Shown: piece after piece, positions 55,494 through 64,000 of the stretch
Position numbering within the stretch: position 1 is the stretch's first letter
How the letters are laid out: every line of letters starts with the position of its first letter
Origin: Flavobacteriales bacterium CG_4_9_14_3_um_filter_40_17
GTDB lineage: Bacteria; Bacteroidota; Bacteroidia; Flavobacteriales; Flavobacteriaceae
DNA length: 64,000 bases
Assembly (NCBI GenBank): GCA_002790195.1
Contig: PFUR01000028.1
Coordinates: 36,264-100,263, forward strand
Direction: 5' to 3'
Notes under the pieces: generated by a model
The model's input: only the letters and a program-made list of their open reading frames with translations
The model's database searches: none
What the model was told of the DNA's origin: nothing
Translations under genes and position numbers: made by a program

Positions 55494-56476
55494 GCTACCC
55501 GACTTTTCAAAACATGCGCGACAATCATTTTGGCATGTTCCCGTGAGTTTTCGATAAACCATTTGTGGGTTTCCATCCCGCCGCAAATCACGCCCGCCAG
55601 ATACATTCCTTTCACGTTGGTTTCCATGGTTTCTTCGTTGTATAAAGGCCTGAGAGTTTGGTCATCAGCCAATCGAATGTTGATTTTTTTCAAAAAAGAG
55701 AAATCGGGTTCGTAACCGGTCAGTGCCAAAACATAGTCGTTTGGCAACTCGATGTTGCCTTCGGGTGAGGAAATAATCAGTTTGTCTTTCAGAATTTCGG
55801 CTACCGAACTGTTAAAATAAGTCTTGATGCTTCCTTCAGCAATACGGTTTTCTATGTCGGGCTTGACCCAATATTTCACTCTTTTGTTGATGGCTTCACC
55901 CCGGATAATCATTGTTACTTCTGCCCCTTTTCGGTAACATTCCAAAGCCGCATCCACAGAAGAATTGCTCGCGCCGATGACTGCTACCTTTTGATGCGCA
56001 TAATAGTGTGGATCTTTATAGTAATGGCTTACTTTGGGCAAATCTTCCCCTTTTACCTTCATTTTGTTGGGCAAATCGTAAAAACCGGTAGAGATGATGA
56101 TATGCTTAGCGTGATAAACGGTCTTTTCGGAAATAATTTCAAACAAATCGTTTTCTTTTTTGATATCTGTCACTTTTTCAAATAAATTGACCTGAAGTTT
56201 ATGGGAAGAAACAATCCGCCTATAATATTCCAAGGCTTCGTCCCTATTAGGTTTTACTTCTTTGCTGATAAACGGAATCTCATCTATTTCGAGCAAGTCA
56301 GATGAAGAGAAAAACCGCATGTTCACGGGATAATTATAAATCGAATTGACTAGGCAGCCTTTTTCTATAATCAAATAATCAAGGCCGTTTTTTTTGGCTT
56401 CCAATCCGCAGGCGATACCTATCGGCCCACAACCGACTATCAGTAAATCAAGAGGTTTCATGTTTTGATGAATCAT
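55490..56476 (-). CDS. ypdA: YpdA-like bacillithiol disulfide reductase
   Basis: A 328-residue FAD/NADPH-binding oxidoreductase. The FAD motif GCGPIGIACGLEA is near residues 15-27, the NADPH motif VIGASNSSVDAALECYRKG near 165-183, and the FAD-closing motif (NVKGMYLAGVICGG) lies near the C-terminus. The pattern and length match YpdA, which reduces bacillithiol disulfide in bacteria that use that thiol. Alternative start: the in-frame ATG at 56461 (MKPLDLLIVG). The promoter is at 56492-56499. Confidence 0.88.
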   Translation of the reverse strand: MIHQNMKPLDLLIVGCGPIGIACGLEAKKNGLDYLIIEKGCLVNSIYNYPVNMRFFSSSDLLEIDEIPFISKEVKPNRDEALEYYRRIVSSHKLQVNLFEKVTDIKKENDLFEIISEKTVYHAKHIIISTGFYDLPNKMKVKGEDLPKVSHYYKDPHYYAHQKVAVIGASNSSVDAALECYRKGAEVTMIIRGEAINKRVKYWVKPDIENRIAEGSIKTYFNSSVAEILKDKLIISSPEGNIELPNDYVLALTGYEPDFSFLKKINIRLADDQTLRPLYNEETMETNVKGMYLAGVICGGMETHKWFIENSREHAKMIVAHVLKSRVA

Positions 56477-56491
56477 TTTTTATTTCAAGCC

Positions 56492-56499
56492 CAAAAGTA
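56492..56499 (-). promoter_or_regulatory. -7 promoter box for ypdA
   Basis: On the minus strand TACTTTTG fits TAnnTTTG. It is 15 bases from the longer ATG and 30 from the shorter one, which slightly favours the shorter protein. Confidence 0.5.
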
Positions 56500-56661
56500 C
56501 CATTTAATTGACTAATGCGAATGAAGGGTTAAATAATTAGTTAGGTTAAAATTGAAATTCCTGTAAATTTTAAACCCATCGACCGAATTTTCTTCCGATG
56601 AATTGACAGGCATCGTAATGTATTTTTTTGACAAACAATAAGTCTATCTCTTATTCTAATC

Positions 56662-56770
56662 CCGGAGGTGTTAAACGTTCATAGACGATGTGTTAGATTA
56701 TGCGGGGAGACCCCTGCGGGGTCGCAGATGCCTCGCGAATATTAAAACTATGAACGTTTGATGTCTCCGG
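56662..56770 (+). repeat. Long stem-loop element with inner hairpin
   Basis: The 543-base gap between ypdA and the ABC exporter contains a 109-base element. Two 23-base arms (56662-56684 and 56748-56770) match at 19 of 23 positions as inverted repeats, and the four mismatches are all G-U or U-G pairs if the plus strand is transcribed. An inner palindrome GACCCCTGCGGGGTC lies at 56709-56723. It looks like a structured RNA or a miniature interspersed element. No coding frame is seen here. Confidence 0.6.
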
Positions 56771-57019
56771 CATCAGGCAAATAGACCGTTTAAATTATTC
56801 AAGATAAAGCGATTAAATCCTATAGCAATCCCGATAACTATCTGGATGACACTAAGATTCAATTTTCTTTCGCAGGCGTATCCTGTCCGAATTCATATTT
56901 TTGAATGGACTAGAAATTTGCTATATGTAGTTTTAACAACACCACTTAGCACGATTTTTAAAGTTTCCAAATTTTTGAAGTACCTTGCAATGCATTCATT
57001 TTATTCGAAATTTTCTTTT

Positions 57020-58756
57020 ATGCCCGACAAAAAAGCAACCATCCTCAAAGCTTTTAAAACCATTATTTGGCCCAGACGCAATTTGGTTTTCATTGGTTTG
57101 ATTCTCATCGTGATAAGCAATGCGGCCAGTTTTGTGGGTCCGATTTCACTGAAATATTTCATGGACGATGTGATTCCCAACAAGGATCTAAACATGCTCA
57201 AGATTTTGGTTTTAGCGGTAACATTTGCCGTCTTGGTACAGGCCTTAACTTCTTTCCTGCTAACCAAAATCCTGAGTGTACAGGCGCAATATCTCATCTC
57301 CGAACTGCGGGCACAAGTACAGAAAAAAGTGCTTTCCCTGCCAATTCGATTTTTCGACAACTCAAAATCCGGCGCTTTGGTTTCCCGCATCATGACCGAT
57401 GTGGAAGGCGTTCGGAATTTAATTGGAACCGGCTTGGTGCAATTGGTGGGTGGTTCTATAACAGCGGTCGTCTCCTTAGTACTTTTGCTTCGCATAAGCC
57501 CGTCTATGACCTTCTTTACAATCGTTCCCTTGGCTATTTTCGCCTTAGTAGCCCTAAAAGCCTTTAAGATTATCCGTCCCATTTTTAGGAATCGAGGCAA
57601 GATAAATGCGGAAGTTACCGGGCGGCTTACCGAAACCTTGGGCGGTATCCGGGTCATCAAAGGATTTAATGCGGAAGCACAAGAACACAAAGTCTTTGAA
57701 AACGGCGTGGAAAAACTGTTCCAAAACGTAAAAAAGAGCCTTACTGCCACCGCGTTTATGACCAGCTCCTCCACTTTTTTGTTAGGTGTGGCCACCACCG
57801 GCATCATGGGTATTGGCGGCTATAAAATCATGATGGACCAACTCACCATCGGCGAATTTTTGTCCTTCACTTTTTTGTTGGGATTGATGATTGCGCCCAT
57901 CGTGCAGATGAGCAACATTGGGAGCCAGCTTACCGAAGCCTTGGCCGGGTTGGATCGTACCGAGGAATTGATGAACATGACCCCGGAAGTGAATGAAGCT
58001 GAACGCACCCTAGTGCTGGATGGTATTGAAGGGTACATCGCTTTTAACGATGTTTCTTTTGCGTATGAAGAAAACAAGGAAGTGTTGCATGCGATTAGTT
58101 TTGCGGTAAAACCGGGCTCGGTATTGGCTTTGGTGGGCAGTTCGGGTTCGGGAAAATCGACCATAGCCGGGTTGGCAGCCACCTTTTTAACGCCACAATC
58201 GGGTAGCATTACGATTGATGGAAAAGACCTCTCCAAAGTAAACCTTCCGAGCTATCGCAAATACCTCGGCGTGGTCTTGCAGGACGAATTTTTGTTCGAA
58301 GGCACAATCCGGGAAAACATCCTGTTTCCCAGACCCAATGCCACCGAAGAAGAATTGCAAAACGCGGTAAAAGCTGCATACGTGAATGAATTCACCGACC
58401 GTTTTGAAAACGGATTGGATACCCTGATTGGTGAACGCGGCATCAAACTTTCTGGCGGGCAACGCCAGCGCATAGCCATTGCCAGAGCGATTTTGGCCAA
58501 CCCAAAAGTACTGATTTTGGACGAGGCCACCTCCAACCTCGATACCGAAAGCGAAGCCTTAATTCAAAAGAGCTTGGCCACCCTTACCGAAGGCCGAACC
58601 ACTTTTGTCATCGCCCACCGGTTGAGCACCATTAGAAAAGCCAACCAAATTTTGGTGATTGAAAACGGCCGCATCGCCGAGCAAGGCACACATGAGGAAC
58701 TGTTTGCAAAAGAGGGTCGGTATTATAATTTATTTATGTATCAGGCTCGGATTTAG
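57020..58756 (+). CDS. ABC exporter, fused membrane and ATPase domains
   Basis: A protein of about 578 residues of the MsbA/MdlB type. Six membrane segments (about residues 20-310) precede an ATPase with Walker [10 protein letters not shown], signature LSGGQRQRIAIARAI, Walker B VLILDEATSNLD and the H-loop AHR. The substrate is unknown; lipids or drugs are usual for the class. The frame is open upstream to 56846, but the extra residues are not typical; MPDKKATILKAF at 57020 was chosen as start, and an ATG at 56990 is an alternative. Confidence 0.88.
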   Translation: MPDKKATILKAFKTIIWPRRNLVFIGLILIVISNAASFVGPISLKYFMDDVIPNKDLNMLKILVLAVTFAVLVQALTSFLLTKILSVQAQYLISELRAQVQKKVLSLPIRFFDNSKSGALVSRIMTDVEGVRNLIGTGLVQLVGGSITAVVSLVLLLRISPSMTFFTIVPLAIFALVALKAFKIIRPIFRNRGKINAEVTGRLTETLGGIRVIKGFNAEAQEHKVFENGVEKLFQNVKKSLTATAFMTSSSTFLLGVATTGIMGIGGYKIMMDQLTIGEFLSFTFLLGLMIAPIVQMSNIGSQLTEALAGLDRTEELMNMTPEVNEAERTLVLDGIEGYIAFNDVSFAYEENKEVLHAISFAVKPGSVLALVGSSGSGKSTIAGLAATFLTPQSGSITIDGKDLSKVNLPSYRKYLGVVLQDEFLFEGTIRENILFPRPNATEEELQNAVKAAYVNEFTDRFENGLDTLIGERGIKLSGGQRQRIAIARAILANPKVLILDEATSNLDTESEALIQKSLATLTEGRTTFVIAHRLSTIRKANQILVIENGRIAEQGTHEELFAKEGRYYNLFMYQARI

Positions 58757-58877
58757 TTTTGTTTCGGTGGTTTGTGATGGGGATTTAGTGCCTGATTTGG
58801 CCGGGTATATTTTGGGAAAGTTGATTATATTTGGGGTGTTTACCACTGTAGGTATCCTTCAATAATTGTTTGCTCAT

Positions 58878-59051
<174 letters not shown>

Positions 59052-59085
59052 GCCTGCGGTCGTCAATGGAGTTAATGCCGCTAAG

Positions 59086-60090
59086 CTATCTTTTATACAA
59101 ACTTCGGATTAAGGCTTCGGCCGGTTTGTTTTGTACGGTGTATTGGCTGTCTGTTTTACCGCCCGATTCGCTGTGCTTGTGAAACCATTTCCAGAGAAAA
59201 CCACCTTCAAACCAAGCTTCTCCCCAAAAAGTTTTGTTGATGGCTTCCAAGCCGTTTTGTTGCCCTTCAAAATTTACATTGGCCATCGCGGTTGAAGAAT
59301 TCCACGGCTCTTTTGCTGTATAATCAACACTTCTGTAACCGTATTCCGTAAACAATACTTTCTTCCCTGTGGATTGTGATAGCTGAATAATTTTCTCTTT
59401 ATAAGGTTTCCAAGCCTCGATTAAACCTGCCACTGAGGGTGTTTTCTCTTCAGACAATGGAAAATAAGCATCTATCCCGATGAAATCGAGTTTCTTCCAA
59501 TGGGGAAAATTATCATACGTATCCCAGTTTTCGGCATACGTCAGTTTCCCTTTGTAAACTGCCCGGACTTTCTTGATTAATTCGGCCCAATAATCCGGCC
59601 TTACTTTGGCAAAAGAAGCCAATTCGGTACCGATAGAAAACAGTTCAATTTTTTGCTCTTCCGCTACTTTGGCATATGTGAGGATAAAATCGGTATAATT
59701 TTTTTCGAAAGCTTGCCAGTCGGCATCCGTTTTCATCATGATTTGGCCGGTAAATTCTCCTCTTCGAATCCAAATCTGGGGTTTCAACATGATTTTAATC
59801 CCGTTCTTTTTGAAGGTATTGCACATTTCCATAATTCCATCCACGCGCTCACCCCTCCACTGTCTATCGATGTTAAACCGAACTTCAGGATTGTCTAATG
59901 ATGCCATAAAAGCAAAAGGGCTCAAAGCTGTCCAATTGGCATTTATTGACCGAATCGGTTGGATGTGCGAATCCGTAATGCTTTCGTGAGAACTCACAAA
60001 ACTCACTCCGTCAATTTTTTCAGATGGTTGCGCCAAAGCGAGGGAACTCGAAAGCCCAATCACACAGATGTAAAACCAATTTTTCATCAT
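59086..60090 (-). CDS. Exported GH113-like glycoside hydrolase
   Basis: A protein of about 334 residues with a signal peptide (MMKNWFYICVIGLSSSLALAQ). The TIM-barrel sequence is of the GH113/GTA type: VSFVSSHESI at the start, GIKIMLKPQIWI, FSIGTELASFA with a glutamate at the acid/base place, DFIGIDAYFPL, and LFTEYGYRS with the candidate nucleophile. GH113 members act on beta-mannans; the exact substrate here is unknown. The ATG at 60090 gives the signal peptide at the N-terminus; the frame is open to 60141, inside the next gene. Confidence 0.82.
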   Translation of the reverse strand: MMKNWFYICVIGLSSSLALAQPSEKIDGVSFVSSHESITDSHIQPIRSINANWTALSPFAFMASLDNPEVRFNIDRQWRGERVDGIMEMCNTFKKNGIKIMLKPQIWIRRGEFTGQIMMKTDADWQAFEKNYTDFILTYAKVAEEQKIELFSIGTELASFAKVRPDYWAELIKKVRAVYKGKLTYAENWDTYDNFPHWKKLDFIGIDAYFPLSEEKTPSVAGLIEAWKPYKEKIIQLSQSTGKKVLFTEYGYRSVDYTAKEPWNSSTAMANVNFEGQQNGLEAINKTFWGEAWFEGGFLWKWFHKHSESGGKTDSQYTVQNKPAEALIRSLYKR

Positions 60091-60130
60091 TTTATGCTTA
60101 TTGTGGCTTAAATTTAGATCCTTTCCAAAA

Positions 60131-61525
60131 CTAATTATCAATCAGATAGCGTTTTAGATAATTCTTGTAAAACAAAGGTATGGTTTCAATTCCTTTTAAA
60201 AAGTTAAAAATTCCGAAATGTTCGTTGGGTGAGTGGATTGCATCCGAATCCAAGCCAAAGCCCATCAATACTGATTTGGAATCCAACTCTTTTTCAAACA
60301 AGGCAACTATCGGGATGCTACCGCCCGAATATTGTGGCAGTGGGGCAACACCAAAGGCTTCCTGATAGGCCTCAAAAGCTGCACGATAACCAATGTGGTC
60401 AATCGGCATCAGGTATGCTTGGCCGCCATGGTGAATTTTGACCTCAACTTTGACTCCTTTCGGCGCTATGGATTTGAAATGACAAATAAACAAATCGGAT
60501 ATTTTATTCCAATCTTGTTTAGATACTAGGCGCATCGATATTTTTGCAAAAGCTTTGGATGGGATAACGGTTTTGGCACCTTCACCCATATATCCACCCC
60601 AAATGCCGTTTACATCGAGTGTCGGACGGATGGAGTTGCGCTCAAGAGTGCTGTACCCTTTTTCTCCATATACAGCTTCGATTTGCAAAGCACCTTGATA
60701 TTCTTCCAAAGAAAATGGTGTTTTGGCGATTTCGTTTCGCTCTTTTTCAGACAATTCGACCACGTCATCATAAAATCCGGGGATGACCACGCGCCTGTTT
60801 TCATCGTGGAGGGAGGCAATCATACTAGCCAAAATATTGATGGGATTTGCTACCGCTCCCCCGTAGAGCCCGGAGTGTAAATCGCGATTAGGACCGGTCA
60901 CTTCCACTTCCACATACGACAATCCACGTAGGCCGGTTGTGATAGACGGTTGCTTATTGCTGATCATGCCGGTATCGGATATAAGTATGATATTGTTGGC
61001 CAACTTGGCTTTATTTTGCTTGACAAAAACCTCCAAATTGACCGATCCTACCTCCTCTTCGCCTTCTATCATAAACTTGACGTTGCAGGGCAAGCCGCCA
61101 TTTTTTAACATTGTCTCCAACGATTTGATGTGCATGAACATCTGCCCTTTATCATCGCAAGCACCACGGGCAAAAATTGCGCCCTGTGGATGAATAGCCG
61201 TAGTTCGGATGGTGGGTTCGAAAGGAGGTGTTTCCCACAATTCGAGCGGAGTAGCAGGTTGCACGTCGTAATGCCCATAAACCAAGATGGTGGGAAGTGC
61301 CGGATTAATCAATTTATCGGCATAGACAATCGGGTGGCCTGAGGTTTGGTGAACTTCAACCGAGTCGCAACCAGCAGCTTTGAGCAACTCACTGACTTTA
61401 TTGGCGGCTTTTTGCACATCTGATTTGTAATAGCTATCCGCGCTGATGGATGGAATGCGGATTAATTCGAATAATTCTGTTAAAAATCGGTTTTTGTTTT
61501 CTTGTATATAAGTGTTGTAAGACAT
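60131..61525 (-). CDS. M20 family dipeptidase
   Basis: A 464-residue zinc peptidase of the PepV/carnosinase (CNDP) branch of family M20. Metal-binding motifs: VYGHYDVQPA, RGACDDKGQ, EGEEEVGS and the late HSPNEHF. A dimerisation insert occupies roughly residues 200-370. No signal peptide, so cytoplasmic. The ATG at 61525 (MSYNTYIQENK) was chosen over 61555 because the promoter box lies between them. Confidence 0.92.
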   Translation of the reverse strand: MSYNTYIQENKNRFLTELFELIRIPSISADSYYKSDVQKAANKVSELLKAAGCDSVEVHQTSGHPIVYADKLINPALPTILVYGHYDVQPATPLELWETPPFEPTIRTTAIHPQGAIFARGACDDKGQMFMHIKSLETMLKNGGLPCNVKFMIEGEEEVGSVNLEVFVKQNKAKLANNIILISDTGMISNKQPSITTGLRGLSYVEVEVTGPNRDLHSGLYGGAVANPINILASMIASLHDENRRVVIPGFYDDVVELSEKERNEIAKTPFSLEEYQGALQIEAVYGEKGYSTLERNSIRPTLDVNGIWGGYMGEGAKTVIPSKAFAKISMRLVSKQDWNKISDLFICHFKSIAPKGVKVEVKIHHGGQAYLMPIDHIGYRAAFEAYQEAFGVAPLPQYSGGSIPIVALFEKELDSKSVLMGFGLDSDAIHSPNEHFGIFNFLKGIETIPLFYKNYLKRYLIDN

Positions 61526-61542
61526 GAATAAATGGGTTTGGT

Positions 61543-61550
61543 CAAAAATA
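61543..61550 (-). promoter_or_regulatory. -7 promoter box for the M20 dipeptidase
   Basis: On the minus strand TATTTTTG fits TAnnTTTG, 18 bases before the ATG at 61525. It excludes the longer start. Confidence 0.5.
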
Positions 61551-61596
61551 CTCAATATTTTTTTTGGAAAATGTGAATCTTATTAAAAATCTTGAC

Positions 61597-61604
61597 TAAA
61601 TTTG
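61597..61604 (+). promoter_or_regulatory. -7 promoter box for tRNA-Leu
   Basis: TAAATTTG followed by C matches TAnnTTTG, 35 bases before the mature tRNA start. Confidence 0.5.
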
Positions 61605-61639
61605 CCGTTCGTTTACGCTGTTATCGTACAGTTCGAACT

Positions 61640-61721
61640 GCGGGTGTGGTGAAATTGGTAGACACGCCAGACTTAGGATCTGGTGCCTCACGGTGTGTAG
61701 GTTCGAGTCCTATCACCCGCA
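61640..61721 (+). tRNA. tRNA-Leu (anticodon TAG)
   Basis: The acceptor strands GCGGGTG and CACCCGC pair fully. The anticodon arm is CCAGA-CTTAGGA-TCTGG with TAG at 61674-61676, and a variable arm with a short stem and a T-loop GTTCGAG follow, as expected for a class II leucine tRNA. CCA is not encoded. Confidence 0.95.
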
Positions 61722-61965
61722 CAACGAGGAGCCTCTGAGAAATCAGAGGTTTTGTTTTTTCAAATAATACGAAAAGAACCTAGGACGAGAAGTTTACCCT
61801 GAGCGGAGTTGAAGGGAGTCCTATCACCCGCACAACGAGAAGCCTCTGAGATATCAGAGGTTTTGTTTTTTCAAATAATACGAAAAGAACCCAGGACGAG
61901 AAGTTTACCCTGAGCGGAGTCGAAGGGAGTCCTATCACCCGCACAACGAGAAACCTCTTAGAAAT
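61705..61965 (+). repeat. 111-bp direct repeats restarting from the tRNA-Leu 3' end
   Basis: The last 17 bases of the tRNA (from GAGTCC to the discriminator) recur at 61816 and 61927, an exact period of 111. The two full units differ at about four positions; the third is partial and more diverged. Each unit holds the tRNA tail, a CCTCTGA/TCAGAGG terminator with T-run, and a 55-base stretch ending in CCCTGAGCGGAGTCGAAGG, a short palindrome-like motif seen in many bacterial intergenic regions. Confidence 0.9.
61732..61760 (+). terminator. Terminator of tRNA-Leu
   Basis: CCTCTGA-GAAA-TCAGAGG followed by TTTTGTTTTTT. A second copy occurs in the next repeat unit at about 61843-61871. Confidence 0.85.
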
Positions 61966-62057
61966 CAAGAGCTTTTTTGTTTTTAAATAATTTTAAATGC
62001 ACGGAAGTCAACAGTTTTCATTCCTAAAATATTATAGGAATATTAAAAATTTAGAAT

Positions 62058-62663
62058 CTATAAAGTCATTGTTTTAATGGTATTAACATCGATGGCTGCA
62101 AGAAAATCGAGTTCCCGAAAGGAATTAATCAAGCACACTTTTTGATAATTTCTTACATCCGAAACACCAATCTCGACTTCTGAAATTTTTCCGTCATCAA
62201 TCAGTTTAGTTCTTTTTGTTCCTTTCAAAAGAGGTGTGTTGGGAGTAAACCAGTTTTCACCATCCCAAAAAGCCAAGTTGGCAAAAGTGCAATCGGTTAT
62301 CGAGCCGTTTTTAGAAATTATTATTTCATCTACATCGCTGTTCTGTTGCAATAAATTTTTAAAAATATGCCTGTCAGCCCATTTGTAAGCATAATTGACA
62401 TCTGGGACTTCCACAATTTTCAAGGATTGTACAGGTTTAAATTGATAGGCTGAAAAGCCGATTTCTTCTATGTCTCGTTCATAAATCAATCGGCATCGAT
62501 AAATCCCAGCCAAACAATCTTTGGGAATTTGGATGTGTTTTGATAAATCCAAAGAAGCCTTGATGCCAAATAATTCGGTTCTAGACAGATTGAATCGCGC
62601 CGAATGATACTCGATATTGATTGGTTTTCCGTTTCTTACCTGTATGGTTTCCAGCAGTTTCAT
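62058..62663 (-). CDS. pabC: Aminodeoxychorismate lyase-like class IV aminotransferase
   Basis: A 201-residue PLP-enzyme fold, short for the class, following pabB by 14 bases. It would split aminodeoxychorismate to p-aminobenzoate and pyruvate for folate synthesis. The candidate PLP lysine is in YAYKWADRH near residue 94, and the cofactor-binding stretch reads ISKNGSITDCTFANLAFW, with Asp where Glu is usual. The assignment rests partly on pairing with pabB. Confidence 0.78.
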   Translation of the reverse strand: MKLLETIQVRNGKPINIEYHSARFNLSRTELFGIKASLDLSKHIQIPKDCLAGIYRCRLIYERDIEEIGFSAYQFKPVQSLKIVEVPDVNYAYKWADRHIFKNLLQQNSDVDEIIISKNGSITDCTFANLAFWDGENWFTPNTPLLKGTKRTKLIDDGKISEVEIGVSDVRNYQKVCLINSFRELDFLAAIDVNTIKTMTL

Positions 62664-62677
62664 GTTGCTTTATGTGT

Positions 62678-63685
62678 CTAAAAGGGTAAATAAACTTTGT
62701 CTATCATCTCTTGGTATTCGGTTTGCGCATCTGACAAGGCCGTGATGCCGCCACCACTTTTAAACACCAAACCCGATTCGGTTTTTTCGATAAACCGGAT
62801 CATCACCGCGCTGTCTAAATTTTCTCCATCAAAAATACCGAAAATGCCTGTATAATAACCTCTTTCATGAGTTTCAGATTCGCTGATGATTTGTAGTGTT
62901 TGTAGTTTTGGAGCACCCGTCACCGAACCAGCCGGAAGCATACTGAACAGCAAATTCCCGATTTGATCTTGATAATCTACCGGCAAATTTCCGCAAATTT
63001 CCGAACTAACTTGAAGCAAACCGCCTTTGTTTGTCTGAATCCGATCGATGTATCTAAACCTATTTACGGTGACGTTTTTAGAAAAAACACTCAAATCGTT
63101 TCGAATCAAATCAACAATAGTAGCATGCTCAGCCAACTCTTTTCGACTATTTAAAATCAAATTTTCCGCATCGTTTACACGCTCCGGAATGGTCCCTTTC
63201 ATCGGGTGCGAATAAATAATCCTTTTTTTTATTTTGACAAAGGACTCGGGTGAAAAAACCACAAACTTATCCTGAACATACAGATTATAGTTCGATTGGC
63301 TGCGACAAAAAATGTCAAGTAGAGAAAGATTGGTTTTGATTGGGGTCGATTGGGTCAGGTTGACCAAAAAACTATTTCCTTTTTGTAAATGTTTTTTAAC
63401 CCGATTGAAAGCCTTGCGGTAAGTTTCAAAATCTACGGGATGTTTTTCAAATGCAATCGGTTTATAAGCAACTTCAGTTTGTGATGACAAATTTCCAATT
63501 CCATCTATTTGATAGAAAATACCAGCATTTTCCAACTCATCCAAAGGTAAGACTATTGGTTGCTTCATCTCATAATCAATCACAAAAACGAACGGGACGC
63601 GCATTGATCCAAGCAGGTTCATTTTTGCACAAGCTTGCTCAGCCGCGTTTGAAATCAAGAAGGAGTGTTTTTTTGGAAAGGGCAT
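62678..63685 (-). CDS. pabB: Aminodeoxychorismate synthase component I
   Basis: A 335-residue chorismate-binding enzyme that makes aminodeoxychorismate with ammonia or a glutaminase partner. It has HPMKGTIPERVNDAENLI (the PabB-type PxKGT region) and AGSVTGAPKLQTLQII, and ends at ALSDAQTEYQEMIDKV. It lacks the N-terminal domain of longer PabB proteins, which is common in Bacteroidota. No pabA glutaminase gene is nearby. Confidence 0.9.
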   Translation of the reverse strand: MPFPKKHSFLISNAAEQACAKMNLLGSMRVPFVFVIDYEMKQPIVLPLDELENAGIFYQIDGIGNLSSQTEVAYKPIAFEKHPVDFETYRKAFNRVKKHLQKGNSFLVNLTQSTPIKTNLSLLDIFCRSQSNYNLYVQDKFVVFSPESFVKIKKRIIYSHPMKGTIPERVNDAENLILNSRKELAEHATIVDLIRNDLSVFSKNVTVNRFRYIDRIQTNKGGLLQVSSEICGNLPVDYQDQIGNLLFSMLPAGSVTGAPKLQTLQIISESETHERGYYTGIFGIFDGENLDSAVMIRFIEKTESGLVFKSGGGITALSDAQTEYQEMIDKVYLPF

Positions 63686-63723
63686 TTTTAAGAGAGAATC
63701 TGTTAAGCTGTTATATGCGAACG

Positions 63724-63731
63724 CAAATATA
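63724..63731 (-). promoter_or_regulatory. -7 promoter box for pabB-pabC
   Basis: On the minus strand TATATTTG followed by C matches TAnnTTTG, 38 bases before the pabB ATG. Confidence 0.5.
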
Positions 63732-63889
63732 ATCTTTGCTTTTCTGAAACTGATTGCGCGTATAAGAAGTAGCGAATCAAAAGCAATGAATTTTGATATA
63801 TTGCTGAACTCGCCATCTTTTATTAACGTTGTAATGCGGTCGGTGTTCTTTTATTCATGTCTGTCTATCTGTCAAAATTGACATTTGCT

Positions 63890-64000
63890 CTATTTCAGTT
63901 TAATTCTTTTCGTTTCTGTGTCATATTCGTAGTTCACAATATTTTCATTCAAAATCAATTCGATTGTTTCTTCGATTACGTCAAAAGGAACAACAAACCA
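63890..64000 (-). CDS. C-terminal 36 residues of an unknown protein (window edge)
   Basis: A frame open from the right edge reads WFVVPFDVIEETIELILNEN and ends TKRIKLK at TAG (63890-63892). The composition looks coding, but the piece is too short to classify. Confidence 0.45.
   Translation of the reverse strand, partial: WFVVPFDVIEETIELILNENIVNYEYDTETKRIKLK

Noticed and set aside
61705..61965. Repeats after tRNA-Leu as a CRISPR array
   Set aside because: The period is 111 bases and the whole unit is repeated, so there are no unique spacers, and no cas genes are near.
61780..61968. Minus-strand open frame of 62 codons across the repeats
   Set aside because: It is the translation of the 111-base repeat and repeats itself; it contains the terminator and tRNA tail.

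Overview
The window is chromosomal DNA from a member of the Bacteroidota, most likely of the Flavobacteriia type. The evidence is a full-length SprA (translocon of the type IX secretion system, T9SS), a protein with a T9SS C-terminal sorting domain, a YpdA-type bacillithiol reductase, a malic enzyme/ruvA/sprA/gcvH order as I recall it from flavobacteria, and many promoters of the Bacteroidota form TAnnTTTG instead of sigma-70 boxes. No phage, plasmid, CRISPR or rRNA genes were seen.

Layout. 1-5.2 kb: a disaccharide locus on the minus strand (SLC45-type sugar transporter, a second MFS transporter, and a GH37 trehalase cut by the left edge), divergent from a LacI-type regulator. 5.2-17.8 kb: malic enzyme, ruvA, sprA, gcvH, a VanZ-like protein and two tandem TonB proteins. 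18.0-18.9 kb: a periplasmic metallo-beta-lactamase-fold hydrolase (minus). 19.0-24.2 kb: cytochrome oxidase assembly and subunits (heme O synthase, two subunit III genes, subunit IV, a cysteine-free SCO-like protein, SCO, DUF420, a small CAMC protein). 24.3-31.5 kb: a MacB-type ABC efflux system with two permeases, two adaptors and one TolC, followed by tsaB. 32.3-37.9 kb: a DUF255 thioredoxin-like lipoprotein (minus), an uncharacterised protein, secG and groES-groEL.

38.2-47.7 kb is the most unusual part: a seven-gene operon for a membrane complex related to hydrogenase-4 and complex I. The membrane antiporter-like subunits keep their ion-channel residues. The large subunit has lost all four [NiFe] cysteines, and the small subunit has lost three of the four proximal-cluster ligands and carries a half-ferredoxin domain with exactly one complete [4Fe-4S] ligand set. 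This places it with energy-converting hydrogenase-related (Ehr) complexes, in a form with very few redox centres.

47.7-51.9 kb (minus): small lipoproteins, an uncharacterised protein with a CxxC motif, a protein of the family often labelled asparagine synthetase B, and lpxD. 51.9-52.6 kb is an AT-rich gap. 52.6-56.5 kb: a T9SS cargo protein, ahcY, a CBS-domain protein and a YpdA-like reductase. 56.5-59.1 kb is disturbed: a stem-loop repeat whose arm mismatches are all G-U wobbles on one strand, an ABC exporter, and a transposase remnant. 59.1-61.5 kb: a GH113-like glycosidase and an M20 dipeptidase (minus). 61.6-62.0 kb: tRNA-Leu(TAG) followed by 111-bp direct repeats that each restart from its 3' end. 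62.0-63.7 kb: pabB-pabC for p-aminobenzoate (minus), then the tail of an unknown gene at the right edge.
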